DNA from: Hericium rajendrae
Taxonomy: Eukaryota > Basidiomycota > Agaricomycetes > Russulales > Hericiaceae
NCBI GenBank assembly: GCA_033439255.1
Contig: CM065884.1
Span: 1-64,000, forward strand
DNA: 64,000 nt
Reading direction: 5' to 3'
Part shown: positions 22,737 to 38,198 of the stretch, in pieces
Position numbering within the stretch: the stretch's first letter is position 1
Layout of the letters: the number at the start of each line of letters is the position of its first letter
Position numbers and translations under genes: made by a program
Notes under the pieces: model-generated
The model's database searches: none
What the model was told of the DNA's origin: nothing
What the model saw: the letters and a program-made list of their open reading frames with translations, nothing else

Positions 22737-24278
22737 ACGCGACGGCTGTAAGCGCGAAGAGAATCTTCGATTGACCGGATTTTGCACGTGAAATCTCGCG
22801 CTTGAAAGTCCCAGCAGAACACGTCAATCACTTGTTGTTGCGTGGAACGATATGCGCTACAAGTTCTATAACTCGGTCTTGAGAAAACTGGTCGTCTATG
22901 GAAAGAGGCAGCGAATGTGCTGTGGAGAACGAAGGAGGCAATACCAAGTCCATTTGCGCACCGTGCCGGAGCGGCGGACAGGCCAACATTGAAGTTCCGA
23001 CCCCAGCTTGAGGGTCGGAGTGCGAACTTGGTCTTATCCTTGTTGGTTCTGTACTTCGAGATCGTGAATCGGCACATCTTCTTTCAAGAGACTCATTAGG
23101 AGAAGAGACTACCGAAAATATGGTGGTCGGAAGATTTATGGCCCACATCCTCTTTTTTCTGGTACGCTTGTAATTTCAGTCGATGTCTATCGACACGCGC
23201 GCGTTCCATCAATCTAGCGCATCTGGTCAGTAAGTTGAATTCCACTTCCGGATCACAGCCTATTGCCTTGGAACAACTGGGGACGCCGATATGGAAGACT
23301 CGGCCTTTTCGGGTCCCAGGTTGTCGCAGGTCAACAAACTAGAGATACAGATCTGGATGTTGATTGCCTTCTTTCAGGTCGCAGACTGTCTCCTGACAGA
23401 AGAGACAAGCCGTAACACGACTCGATCGCCGCCCTAGTGAGTCTAATTCTGTCGTCTTTTTTGCACATAGGATGTTACAAGGAGCGAGTGGAGCCACGAC
23501 ACCCTTTTTCGAGTCGCACAAGTACTGTCGCACGCGACAACAGGAGACGCAGATGCTTCCTTCGCCACCTCTTTTCGGGCCTCAGGCTGTCTCCAAGGAC
23601 AGGCTGAGGAAAAGGGGAGATACAAGCCACACCAGCGACGACACCACCTTCCTTCGGGTCACCGATCGTGGCAGGATGATAATTGAAGCTACCGATTTGG
23701 ACGTTCACTGCCTTTTTGCGGGTCGCAGGCTGCCGTCCCTCAACAATCGAATGGCACATCTAGCCCAAATTTTGCCTCTGTCACAAGTTTTCGTCATGTC
23801 AGGACCGACCTGGACGCGCTACAGCATCTTGCTTCACTCCATGCATGTCGAGGATACCTTGAGCCGCCGTCTGGCCGTGTCTCCGCCGATGCGCAGGATC
23901 TCTGAGCAAGCTAGATCTGTGGCTGCTGCATCTATCCTCGCTCTTCGATCGGGTGGTCTGGCTGAAGAAAGATGATTCGTGAGTAATTACAGTACTTAAA
24001 TTACGAAGGTTTGAGGTCGCTCGCCGTAACATGCAATTAAAAACAAGGAGATGGTCGGGTAAGACAGCATTGTTACTTCAGTCATAGACGATACAATGGA
24101 CACACCCCACCGCCCACCACAATGAACCCACCGAGATTAGTACGAATAGATATCCCTAGCGACACATCGGCTACATTGAACAATATGTGAATCTGCAAAT
24201 GACGGAGCCCGCGGTTGCCTCACGCAGCGTACATCTATAGACAATATACGGAAAAGCGGTATCAAATGGTCCAGCGGA
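22737..24278. other. Intergenic region between DBR1 and the SRPK gene
   Basis: Upstream of DBR1 and downstream of the SRPK gene, both on the minus strand. Apart from the degenerate minisatellite at 23303-23760 I see no gene. Frames on both strands are short or repetitive. Confidence 0.5.
23303..23760. repeat. Degenerate minisatellite, unit roughly 65-78 bp
   Basis: A T-rich block followed by GGGTCGCAGGCTGTC-like sequence recurs near 23305, 23370, 23450, 23505, 23575, 23650 and 23720. The best-matching pair is around 23345-23390 and 23685-23735, where a stretch resembling GATTTGGACGTTCACTGCC precedes the core. Units vary in length and have diverged, so the array is old. The open frame that crosses it is probably a by-product. 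Confidence 0.6.
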
Positions 24279-28148
<3,870 letters not shown>

Positions 28149-30917
28149 ATGGCAGAACAAAGAACAAGGTCTGTTTACGTTGCCTTTACGTTGTTTCCTG
28201 GTTACAAGGTCGTTGTTGACTTTTGGCTTGTATCTGTAGCACCCCTGATTCACCGTTAGAGTACGACGATGTTGGCTACCGCTCGCCGTCGATGTCGTCC
28301 GAGGACAGCCTCTTGGACAAAGGCACGCACTACAGGTTGGCCACAGCACTCGCTGTTTCACCCCGTCGCTCTTCTTAACCTTGCCATTCAGCTCAACTTC
28401 GAGCCGCCGCGTCCTCACTCACGTCCTGGCTCGCAAGGAGCGTGACGTTAAGCAAATGAACCACCTGCTGCGGCTCGCTTTCAACAAACTCGACCAAGAG
28501 TCACAACGAGCGTCCGATGCCGAGCGTCGTGCCTCTGAATGTCTTGTTCGCGCACGGAGCGCTCTGGATGCGCGGGCCCTTGCTGAAACAGAGGCTTCAC
28601 GCGCGCGCGAAGAGCTTGCCATGTACAAGGTGCAGCTGGATCAGGCCCAGCGCGAGATATACCGAGCTCAGGAGATGGTGGAAGACGTGGATGCTAGGCG
28701 GAAGGAGGCTGAGGAGGAGGCTGCCAAATCGAGAAGCGTGGCGAGACAACTGAAAGAGAAGCTCATCCTAGAGACTGCTCGAGAACAAGGGAGAAAAGCG
28801 GGACGAAAGGAAGGGTATAGCGAGGGATGGAGGATCGGCTATCAACAAGCTTTGGCAGAGCAGGGGTCGCGAGATGCGGGTTCACGAGGTGCGAGGTCAC
28901 GTTCTCGGCCACGGCGGGGATTGCAGGACGTGTTGTTCAACGACGAGGACGACGATATGGAGGAACAGTCACTAGTCGAACTGGTCGAAGAACCATCAAA
29001 CTCGGGCTCTTCATCAATGATTGATGTGCCATCGCGCGGCATACCAGAGTACGCTTCTCATTCTTGTCCCAACTTTCATCTAACCTCACATCATGACACT
29101 TACCCAGGACTGCTAATGGTTCGCGATTCGCAGCGGGCCAACCGTACACAGCAGCGCCGCCTGTCCCTACACTTGCGACACCCTTCCGCTCGCCCTTGCC
29201 TGATCCACAGTATGCCTTGGATCCGAGCCGTTATGCACGTGCGCCTGCTCGACTTCACACGCCCGCTCCATCTGGTCCAAGTACAGCAGGTCCTACTCGT
29301 CATCGCACGCCTGAGCCTTCGAGACATCGCACGCCCGAACCACGTTATGCACCTCCACCTCGTCAATACATTCCGCCACCAGATGAAGACGTGTTCCGCG
29401 TTCCCAGTCGTTCCCGCAGCTACTCCAATGCTGCGCGCCCTATACCTCCACCTCGTCGCTTCGATGAGAACGCAGATGGGGACGCAGCTCCTGTTCCACA
29501 ACGCCCTCGTACATCGTCCAATGCCACACGTCCAATGCCGGTCCTTCCACGTCTGCAGACGCCTCACAGAGATGAACCCGAGACAATACACCCTATTCCG
29601 GTCCGCAATGGCTCTCCATCCATCTCGCACCGGCCGATCTCCGTTCCACCAGACGGTTGGATACCACATGCGCAGACTATGAGCGACGGGCGTGCATCCA
29701 TCTTCGTCCCTCCTCCCCATGAGCTTTCGCCGTCGAGAGGACCTCAGGAATCCTTCATCATCGTGCCCACGCCCGAGGGAGGCAGCCCGAGCGCCGACGC
29801 CGGCGAACGAGGTATGACTATGCAAGATCCCAGTAGCTCGACCTCTCTGCCCTCCAGACGAGGCGATGTGAGAAGCAGGGACTATGCATACCCGGCAGGC
29901 CGCACACTTCGGGCGCCTGCGCCTCCATTGTTATCCAAAGCTCAGTCCAATGCCTCCAGGGGATCAACACGCCTTTCTGAGTACGAGCTTCTTGCACCTG
30001 TGGATGAATCACGCTTGCAACGGGGTCCACCGCCCGCGACAGTCGAAGACGACAACGAGCTTGAGTATGCTGACCCCCCTGATGTCAGGCCGATGCCTCC
30101 TGCTCGTCCACTATCACGACCGCGAAGCAATGCCAATGCCCAAGACGACGTGGGTATTTGAGATGTTGACTTGTCGTTCATTGGCTCACCGATAACAGAC
30201 GCAGCGTATGCAGAACCAGCATCCTCCTATGCGGCGCGGGCCAACGCGGCCTCGAGAGATCGTATTACCGGCGCCCCTTGCTCCGGCTGCAGAGCAGCTG
30301 TCGAGACCGCCGACCCGCGCAGGCTCGCAAGCCGGCCAGCGATACGACTCTCATCGCCAGATAGCGGATTTCCCTCCTTCAGAGCGTCCACGCGATCGAC
30401 CCCATCGATCTCGTACGGCGTCCAGCGGCGTTCCTGGAATCAGCGTTGAGCCACCAGTGAGATCGTAATCGTCTTCTCGGGCGTCATCTTATTGACGTCA
30501 CCTATTCAGTCTCCAGGCAATTCTCCGCCGTCCCCAGTGGGCACAAATATCACAAATCCTGGCCTTCTCAGTCCGGATACTCTCCCACCGCCCTTGCCTG
30601 TTGCTCCCGAGTCGCTGCGCGACTCGTCTGCCCAGAACTTTTCGAATATGCCACAGAGCTTCGCGCCGTCGCGGCCATCGTCTCGCAGCCGGAGATCGCG
30701 GACACCCGCGCCGATGTATGAGGCGGCCCCTATTCCACCAGGTGTGGAATATCCCGCATCGCCTCTCGTGCGAGTCGCGACAGCAGGTAAGCCAGTGGAT
30801 GCGCCGCTATCGTCTGAGGAACACACGCCGCCGTTGTCTCCGTTGACGGGCGAGGGCTTGCCTGGTCTCAGCTTTCCAGGTCGTCTCCTCTGGAGACGGT
30901 TCACGGCCGATAAGTGA
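28149..30917 (+). CDS. Coiled-coil and proline-rich protein, function unknown
   Basis: The likely start is MAEQRT at 28149, spliced to a small exon (TPDSPLEYDDVGYRSPSMSS) and then, near 28394, to the coiled-coil exon. That exon encodes a long charged heptad-type helix rich in Glu, Arg and Ala, followed by GRKAGRKEGYSEGWRIGYQQ. An intron at about 29050-29107 leads to a Pro/Arg/Ser-rich segment with repeats of RHRTPEP type. Further introns near 30155-30197 and 30462-30508 join SNANAQDD to TQRMQNQHPP and SVEPP to SPGNSPPSPVG. It ends WRRFTADK. I recognise no enzyme or DNA-binding domain. A scaffold or cytoskeleton-linked role would fit, but this is inference. The first donor (GTCTGT) is weak, so the N-terminus is tentative. 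Confidence 0.72.
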
Positions 30918-31238
30918 ATACTAATGCTGGGCTCGTGCAGATTGACCTCCGAGGTCGTCTGCACTCGACGTCTGGACGTCGCCGTCTCCCGACGCGCGCT
31001 GGCCGTGATGAACTGGTCGAGACGCGAACTACGTGTAGCAACATATGGACAGTCTATCGTGTCGGGCGTACGGACATATCACTGTATAGTACGAGCGCAA
31101 GAAACTACACCAATCGTTGTATGTAAAACACATCATCTTCCTTCCGTGTACAAGCGGACATTCCTCCTGCCACGTATGTACTGTAACTGTAAACTAGGTC
31201 TCTGTACCAAATCACATTCGTAAATCCAGTGAACCGTC
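30918..31238. other. Convergent 3' intergenic region
   Basis: About 320 bp between the ends of the plus-strand coiled-coil gene and the minus-strand RAD7 gene. It probably holds both 3' untranslated regions and polyadenylation signals. A further splice of the left gene near 30885-30940 cannot be excluded. Confidence 0.5.
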
Positions 31239-33400
31239 TCAAATAGAGTCCGACTCTACACCCAAAACGTTGACACCCCTCTGCACAGAGCAACGACGTC
31301 AGATCCTGGCGAGTCAGATCCGAGACTGCGTACCTTCCGAGGACAATTCTCGGAAACCCGATTGCAGCCCCAGCACTTGATCTCCGTGATGTTGGGGCAG
31401 CCAACCATGACGCTTTTCATCACAAAATCGTCGGCAGCTCTGTTCCAGGAAATATCCAATTTCTGCAACAATTTTGCATGCCCGCCAACTTTGTTGAGGG
31501 ATGACTCCGTGGTGTTGCGCCAGCCATTGATGTTCAGCTCCTTGAGCAAATGACTTGCATGGAGTATGATGGCGTCGAGAGTAGCGTCGCCGAGCTCTTG
31601 ACAACGAGCGAGGCTCAACGAGTTCAATACCATCTTCTCGTTATCGCAAGCTTCGAATAGAGCCGCTCCGCCGGCGTCAGTCAAGAGCGGTAGACCATTC
31701 AACGCGAGCGACCGTATCCCCGCCATGTGTGGCTGCAAGCCCTCCTTCAGGAAGTCATCAGACAGCAGCTTGTGGTTAGATAGGTCGATCTCAGTCAAGT
31801 TCGGTCCAATTACGCTCAAAAGCGCAATCAAGCCTTCTTCCGAGAGTGACTCGGCAGGATCGGACAGGTCGAGAAATGTCAGCTTGGCCATTGTCTTGAT
31901 ACGATCAAGGAAAGAGTCGTCCAATTTGCCGATTTCCTTCAGTCGTAGGTGGGTGAGCCCTTGACAATACTTGGCGAGGGCCGCCACACATTCCTCGTCG
32001 AAACGTGGGCTTTGCATGATCAAGAAACCTTGGAGTTGAGGATGCGTCTCGAAGAATTGAACCCAGGCTGGGGGTCTGACGAGGTAAGGACCGAGTAGCT
32101 CTAGACGAGTCAGAGCAGGGAGTGCAGTAGACCACGTCTTGACGACGTCATTATTAATTCTACCGCAGAAGTCGATCCGGAGGCTCGTCAAATTGGGATT
32201 CAGATATGCAAGACTGCATAAAGAATCGGGAATGAGTGCTGCAAATTCGGCATAAGAATAATGGCACCGAAAAAGAAGATAACAACACACTGGTTGCGTC
32301 ATAAAACGTCAATTCCGTGTTCCCAGCACCATAAAACAACTTGACATTTTCGGGCGTTCTACAAAAGTAATCAGCATAGGTATTGAAAAAAAGCAAGTTA
32401 GCACGCACAAGCTTCGATTCCTGCACAGCGCTCGAATAATTCGATCCAGATTGGCAGCACCAATGTCGCCAAACGCCTCGACGTCATTGATATGCTTTGA
32501 AATGAGCTGAGATTGTCTGTTAGCCAAGAGCCCAATTCCATCAGAACCAGACATACCTGTACGCAAAGCGACACCAGCGAAGGAAATTTCCTATCCTCAA
32601 AGCTGACAACATTCCGCCTTTCCACGGCTGGCTTGCGCTTCCGAGGTAGAACAGGCTTCTTGAAAGGATCTGCGCCGGAAGCCTTGGCACATTTGTGGCA
32701 CAAAAATCCTGGAGGAGGGACTGCAGCCATAGTGTATTTCGTCTTAAAAGCATGCGTCAGAGCTAGAGCCAATTCAATGGCCATCATACAAGTCGTCGCA
32801 CGCACCACCGTGAACTGGGCTTTACATCTCGCACAAGTTTGAAAACTGCCGACGGGAGGCTTAGAGCTTGAAGACCCTACGTTAGCCCACATAGACTTTG
32901 ACAACGCAGTGTAGGCATCTTCATCTTCGTCTTCATAGTCCTCGTCGTCATCCTTCTTCGCTTTCTTGCCTTTGCCTCGCTTTTGTTTCGCCTCGTCGGC
33001 CTTGTTGACTCTTCTCTTCTTTGGCCGCGACTCTGTGTCGTCCTCGTCAAGATTATCCGAGGCATAGCCGGCTGTATCCTGCGATGTCGAAGGGGGGCGT
33101 TGAAAGATGAGCTACTTTGCGAGCCTGGGAAAGGCGCGACACGTACTGTTGCCCTTCTTGTAGATTCACCCGCCTCATTGCTTTCGTCCTCATTCAAGTT
33201 GCTCGGTCCAGCTACAGGTTCCTCATTTTGCTGTTCCCTTCGATTTGCGTTCCGCCCACGCCTTGCAATGGTAGTAGCTGTGATGCCAGATTCCTGTTTC
33301 AGAGGGTCAGCAAGGTCGCATGGGTGGACTGACAAACGCAACAAACCCTCAAAAACTCGGTGAGGGCGGAAGTTGGCCCGCGAACGTTATTTCCGCTCAT
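31239..33400 (-). CDS. RAD7: DNA repair protein Rad7 (leucine-rich repeats)
   Basis: Rad7 forms a complex with the Swi2/Snf2 ATPase Rad16 for global-genome nucleotide excision repair, with Elc1 and Cul3 as a ubiquitin ligase. The N-terminus RGPTSALTEFLRESGI matches the family. A Lys/Arg/Glu-rich nuclear region follows, then a zinc-binding segment with CARC, later CHKC. The C-terminal half is a leucine-rich repeat solenoid (for example LTSLRIDFCGRINNDVV, LTFLDLSDPAESLSEEGL, LLKELNINGW), ending in IKCWGCNRVSENCPRK. A last intron (donor GTACGC, acceptor GTGCAG) adds RGVNVLGVESDSI and moves the stop to 31239; this fits the family better than reading through. ATG at 33400 begins MSGNNVRGP. Several 50-60-bp introns lie in the middle. 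Confidence 0.92.
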
Positions 33401-33674
33401 GCTGGTTGAATGGACAGGTTGGCAAAAGAAAAACAAGTAGGCGACTGAGACGGACGCAAATCTCAGCGCGTGACCGCGACGCGTCCGATATTGGATCCAA
33501 ACAGCTGTCAACAACGCGCTCGGTGGCGTCAGATTTCAGCAGTTGGACGGTCGGCTTGTACGTCGACGACGACTACGGCACGAACTTTCGTATTTCTCAT
33601 TTCAATCCAAGCACCGAAATTTTATTGAACATGCGCGCAATCGTGTCTACACAAGAATCTGCCAATTCTCAGAA
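33401..33674. other. Short spacer between ADH and RAD7
   Basis: About 275 bp between the stop of the ADH gene and the start of RAD7, both on the minus strand. It must hold the RAD7 promoter and the ADH 3' end. No distinct element is seen. Confidence 0.4.
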
Positions 33675-35260
33675 TCACTGAAGTGGAATAACGGTCCTGC
33701 CCACGACATTGGCTTGCGCAATGTCTTTGAAGACGCTGAGGACGAGGAAGTACTCACGGTGAGTTTCTGAATACATCAAACCTGTAATAATACTCACTTG
33801 TTGATGTCTTCAAGCTTTCTGCGGTTCACGTGTCCCACGACCTTTTTCTGCGCGACAAGTTCAAGGGCTTCCACAGTTTCCTGATATGTGCTGAAATTCA
33901 TGGTTCGTTAGCAGAGATAAGAGCTGGAGGAGAGTATCTGCATACCCGAGGACATGTCCAATGATACGAAGACACTACAAAATAATGAGGTCTCCGGGTC
34001 CAGAACATGATGGAAATGACACACCTTCCTAAGGATCAGCCCAACTGGAATGTTCCACACGAAGGGTCCCGGAATCCCAATCACGACGATGGACCCAGCC
34101 GTTCGTAAGTACTGAACGCTATCTTCATAAGCCCTTGGCTACGAAGTGCATGCCGTTTCAGACAGGTTGAAGCCTCTATAGAACCGACTACGGACGCACC
34201 GAGGCAGTCACGATGAGAGCTGCGTGTGCTCCCTTTCCGTCGCAAGTCGCCACGATATCGCGAACAAGGTCGTTCGTTTGCTTGAAGTCTATCCACTTCT
34301 CTGCACCTAGTTCGAGACAGATATTCTTCTTATCGTCACCAGTATCTGGGTTGTGTTAATTTTTTTTGACTCTTCTCAAGGCGCAGGGACATGCACGAAC
34401 CTACTGCAACCACCTTCAGACCAAGTGCGTGAGCATATTGAATAGCTATGGTCAGTCCAGTTAGCCCAAGGGATGTCAAGACTGAAAGCTATTATTTACC
34501 AAGGTGTCCCAGCCCTCCGCCTGCGCCAGGGATTACAACCCAATCGCCAGGCACAGTGTTGCAGGCTTTGAGAGCTGCGTAAACGGTCAGTCCCTGCATG
34601 GTAAAACTAATGTCATTTCGTCTCCAGTCTCGTAAGAGCTACGACGTACTGCACAGAGAACTGGGACAGCTTGCTCGTCCGATATGCTATCGGGAATTGG
34701 GACGACATGATCTGACCATGCAACCTATCCAATTAAAGTGGTTTGTCATCAACGTGAGCACAGATTTCCACTGAAGCCATACCATATATTGGCAAAACGT
34801 TCCGTCAACCAGATGACCTGCTAGCCTCCTGGATTGGCACGCTGGCGCAGAGTTAAGATGATTTGGTATCAATGGGCAAACGTGTGCAAGAACCCGATCA
34901 AGACTTACCTGCTTCCTTTCCCCTGCGGCAAAGCTCGCACTTCCCGCAGGCATAGCAAAGCCACTTCACGCCGACTCTGGTACCCACTTTCACTGCTCCT
35001 CCTTCGCTCGGACCGAGCGCGACTATCGTGCCTATTCCCTCGTGACCGCCGACCAAGGGAACAGGGCCATGGGGTACTTCGCCAGCGGCGATGTGGACAT
35101 CAGTATGGCAGACGCCGGTACAGTGCATCTTCACAAGACATTGCCCTGGTTTCAACTCGCTGGGCTGGATTACGGGATGATTCGTGATGACCTCGAGACC
35201 CTTGCCAGGATTAACGAGGACGGCAGCCTTCTGAGTGCGGGGGATCTCAATGTGCGCCAT
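33675..35260 (-). CDS. Zinc-dependent alcohol dehydrogenase
   Basis: A medium-chain dehydrogenase that interconverts alcohols and aldehydes or ketones with NAD(P). The first exon has TGVCHTD (catalytic zinc Cys) and GGHEGIG (His/Glu), then CGKCELC; splicing supplies the fourth structural-zinc Cys in AACQSRRLAGHLVDGTF. Later exons give GDWVVIPGAGGGLGHL (Rossmann nucleotide site), YEDSVQYLRTAGSIVVIGIP and FVWNIPVGLILRK. The end reads through three short introns as HVLGTYQETVEALELVA then VNRRKLEDINN, closing VVGRTVIPLQ at 33675. Overall it resembles fungal ADH1-type enzymes of about 350 residues and looks intact. MAHIEIP at 35260 matches the usual start; an in-frame ATG at 35284 would add eight residues. 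A TATA-like box sits about 55 bp upstream. It neighbours the flavin monooxygenase gene. Confidence 0.92.
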
Positions 35261-35803
35261 GACCGGAAGAATCGGGGGAAACAAGTTGGGGATTGTCTCT
35301 CCGTGGGCGAACCTTTATATCAAAATGCGTAGACTTAGCGGCATGGATCACATCACTGTCAACGTTTGAATCGTTCCTTCCCGTCGAAGGAAGCAACCAC
35401 CATTAGCAGGTTACCTAATCTGAGCTGCGCATTCACGGATACTGAACGCTAACCGTTGTGCTGAGGGTCGAGCGTTGGTCCGACACTGCTCGGAGCGTGA
35501 CTACTTGCTGGAGGACAGATAACAATCAGATGATGACCGTCTTAGGGCCGCGATGGATTCTACACACTCCATCGGGTCAGAATATTGACATCTTAGGATG
35601 AGAAGACGCCGGGGTGAGAACTTTGCGATTGTCTCTTTGACATCAGACCCCGAGGGCGCAAACTTGTAGTGGTCGTGATTACTGTTGGTCGGAGAAACGG
35701 AGCATTTTACTAGCATAGCACATGTTTATATTTCATCATGCTTCACTACCCACATCAATTCCTCTCTATCGCAAGCGAAAGGTAAGCGCGGGAAGTCAAA
35801 TCG
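35261..35803. other. Spacer between ADH and flavin monooxygenase genes
   Basis: About 540 bp upstream of ADH and downstream of the monooxygenase gene, both on the minus strand. It contains the ADH TATA-like box at 35312-35320. No gene is seen. Confidence 0.5.
35312..35320 (-). promoter_or_regulatory. TATA-like box of the ADH gene
   Basis: ATATAAAGG on the minus strand, 52-60 bp upstream of the chosen ATG. Position and orientation fit a core promoter. Confidence 0.5.
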
Positions 35804-38198
35804 TCAGCGTGTATGAATGTACTCGGCGAATAATCCAGCCATGCCAGTCACGCTTTGCCGCGCCGCTCCGGTCCCACGCATAGAAAGCTCATGCAATACC
35901 GCGCCAAGTGTGCCCTTCATCCAGAAATGGACCATCAGTCCACCCAATCCCACACTTCCGAACGTCAACACGAGCCGGAGTGCGTCCGCGAGTCTGCGTT
36001 TCATCTCCCAATATTTCTTGCTTCCACCTTGAACTTGATAGTGTTGCCAGTTCGGGCGACGCATGTACCACCAATACATAGAGAGCGGGCCCGGGAAGGT
36101 GGCGAAGATCCTGCCTGTGGCACCTGTTCGGTACCATGACGTGCAATTAGACCATACGGACGCGGAGAGGCGCCGGTCAATCATGTGGTTATAGGCATCT
36201 GTTGCGGAGTCAGTTGGCTCGATAGTCGATAAAACGCCTGATTTGATGGGTTCATATAGCTGAAGAGCATAGTCAAACTGCGAGAGACAAATGATCAACT
36301 TGGGCCGGGGGGTTAAAATAAAGAGATGGGCACCTGAACTTCCTCGCTGAATACCACCGATGCGTGACCGGTAGTCGTGTTAGGGCCTGAGAGATATTAG
36401 CAACGTAATGGATTGGCAGAAAGCCTGTAGTACCTGCTATCGTGAAGAAATTTGGGAAACCAGGTATCGTACTACCAAGATAGGCGGCTGGACCGCCATG
36501 CGCGTCGAAGTATTCGTCGAGGGTTTGTCCCGTCCTTCCGCGTAGGTCATAATACCATCCATCCTGGAGTAGGAATCGGGTCAGTCATATAAGTACATCT
36601 TCTCAGCATCAAATCAATTTCACCGTCTTGAAACCTGTAGCATAGATGATGACATCGAAAGGTAAATGCTCCCCTGAGATCAAAAAACGTCAGCCAATCA
36701 GTGGATGGCGTGAGGCCCAGAGCTGACCTTTCTTCGTGACAATCCCGTCTGTCGTGATCTTCTCAACACCATCGAAGTTCGGAGTAAGATTGGGTTGATG
36801 CAAGGCTGTCAAGTAGCCTGTGTCCAAAATGAAACGCTTGCATCCAGGTGCTGGATAGTATGAAATCAAAGGATGAGGGCTGGAAACTTCGAGAATCGCG
36901 GCACGTACGATATGAAGGAATCAGTTGATCCGCATATTCGGCAGGAGCGGTATCTCTCATGTATTTAGAATATACCTGGACATCGTATGAGTAATGTAGG
37001 GTGGGAGTTCAACACCATAGACCTTTCTAAGGTTGTCTCCGAGTCTTCCTTTCCAGAAGAATATGGAAAGCCATGTCAGCTCGTACTGTAGCGAGTCAAT
37101 CAGTGACTAGCCAAACGGCGGCGACTTGTGTGGACTAACTCGTGTCGCTATCATATACCGGTGAGTACGCATGATGAAAGGGATATGGGCGAAGATCCAT
37201 TTTGACGCCTCGGAGTATGGGGGCTTTTCCTGACCAAAGAATGAGTCCCAGGTCGCAAGAAAAGTTGAGGTTCACTCACCCTCCGCACGTACCACATCGG
37301 TGTTCGGCAGAATTGTGTAATCCGGGTCGAAGAATCCTGCGCAATAACCGGCACAAATTGAGTGCTGTAGAACTATGTCAGATGATCATTACCCAGAAAA
37401 CCTTCGGACTCACGCCGAGCATCCGTTCCCTAGAACAGCCACTCTCTTCCCGCGGAGGTCTACATCATGCCTCCATTGCGCCGAGTGGAATGAAATGCCG
37501 TTATACTCTTCGGCACCGGTGATCCGTGGGGTGTAAGGCGTGTGTAGAATCCCGGCCGCGGATATGAGAATCTTCGCGATCGTCTCCTTCGTCTTCCCCG
37601 TCTTCAAATCTTTCGTCACGATGCGCCATGATTCAATCGTCTTGTCCCATTCGGCGGAAAGAACGAGCGTATTGAAGACACAGTGTTCGCGGAGTGAATA
37701 CTTTGAGGTTAAATCCAGCAAGTAATCGTGGATCTCAGACTGGAAACCATGCGAGGCCCTCCAATCCGGTTTCAAGTCAGTGGACAGGCTGTACCAATGG
37801 ATCGGCACATCTGACGAGCAACCCTGAATGATGATCAGCCAGATATTGACTAGCTGTCTGTGATAACGCTTACAGGGTATGTATTTTCCTTCGTAGAAGA
37901 GCATGGTGTAAGCTCGATCCCGGACGCGAAAAAATTGGCAGACATACTCTCCATGTTCCACCAACCTCTGAAGCCTTCTCAAGGATCTAGACAAGAGGAT
38001 TCAGAAATAAGCGTCGTCGGAAAGCCAACGCGAGACGCACAACAAAGTCCTCAAAATTCCAATGCCTCTTCAGCCAGATAGCAAAACCCAGTCCTCCGAA
38101 GCTGAATACCAGACATCAGAAACTGGGTGGTAGAGGCGCAACGGGACTACCTACCCCGAGCCGATAATGGCGATTGTCGGATTATTGGGATGTGACAT
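35804..38198 (-). CDS. FAD/NADPH flavin monooxygenase, Baeyer-Villiger-like
   Basis: Many short introns interrupt this gene. The start MSHPNNPTIAIIGSG, spliced to FGGLGFAIWLKRHW, forms the FAD GxGxxG site. Then come VGGTWR + ENTYPGCSSDVP, typical of this class, and YNGISFHSAQW, which matches the Baeyer-Villiger fingerprint FxGxxxHxxxW except for Tyr at its first position. RGKRVAVLGNGCSA is the NADPH-binding Rossmann site, and ITQFCRTPMWYV follows. FDVIIYATGFKTDG and GSTIPGFPNFFTIAGPNT are the conserved late motifs. The C-terminus ends YIHTR at 35804. It probably inserts one oxygen from O2 into a ketone or aldehyde, or oxidises a heteroatom; the substrate is unknown. No breaks were noticed. 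A TATA-like box lies about 60 bp upstream, and the ADH gene lies downstream on the same strand. Confidence 0.9.

Noticed and set aside
23472-23975. 167-codon plus-strand frame
   Set aside because: It runs through the degenerate minisatellite and shows no protein family; the repeat explains the open frame.
29100-29825. Minus-strand 241-codon frame opposite the coiled-coil/proline-rich gene
   Set aside because: Trp/Arg-rich product without a domain; explained by the repetitive Pro/Arg codons on the plus strand.
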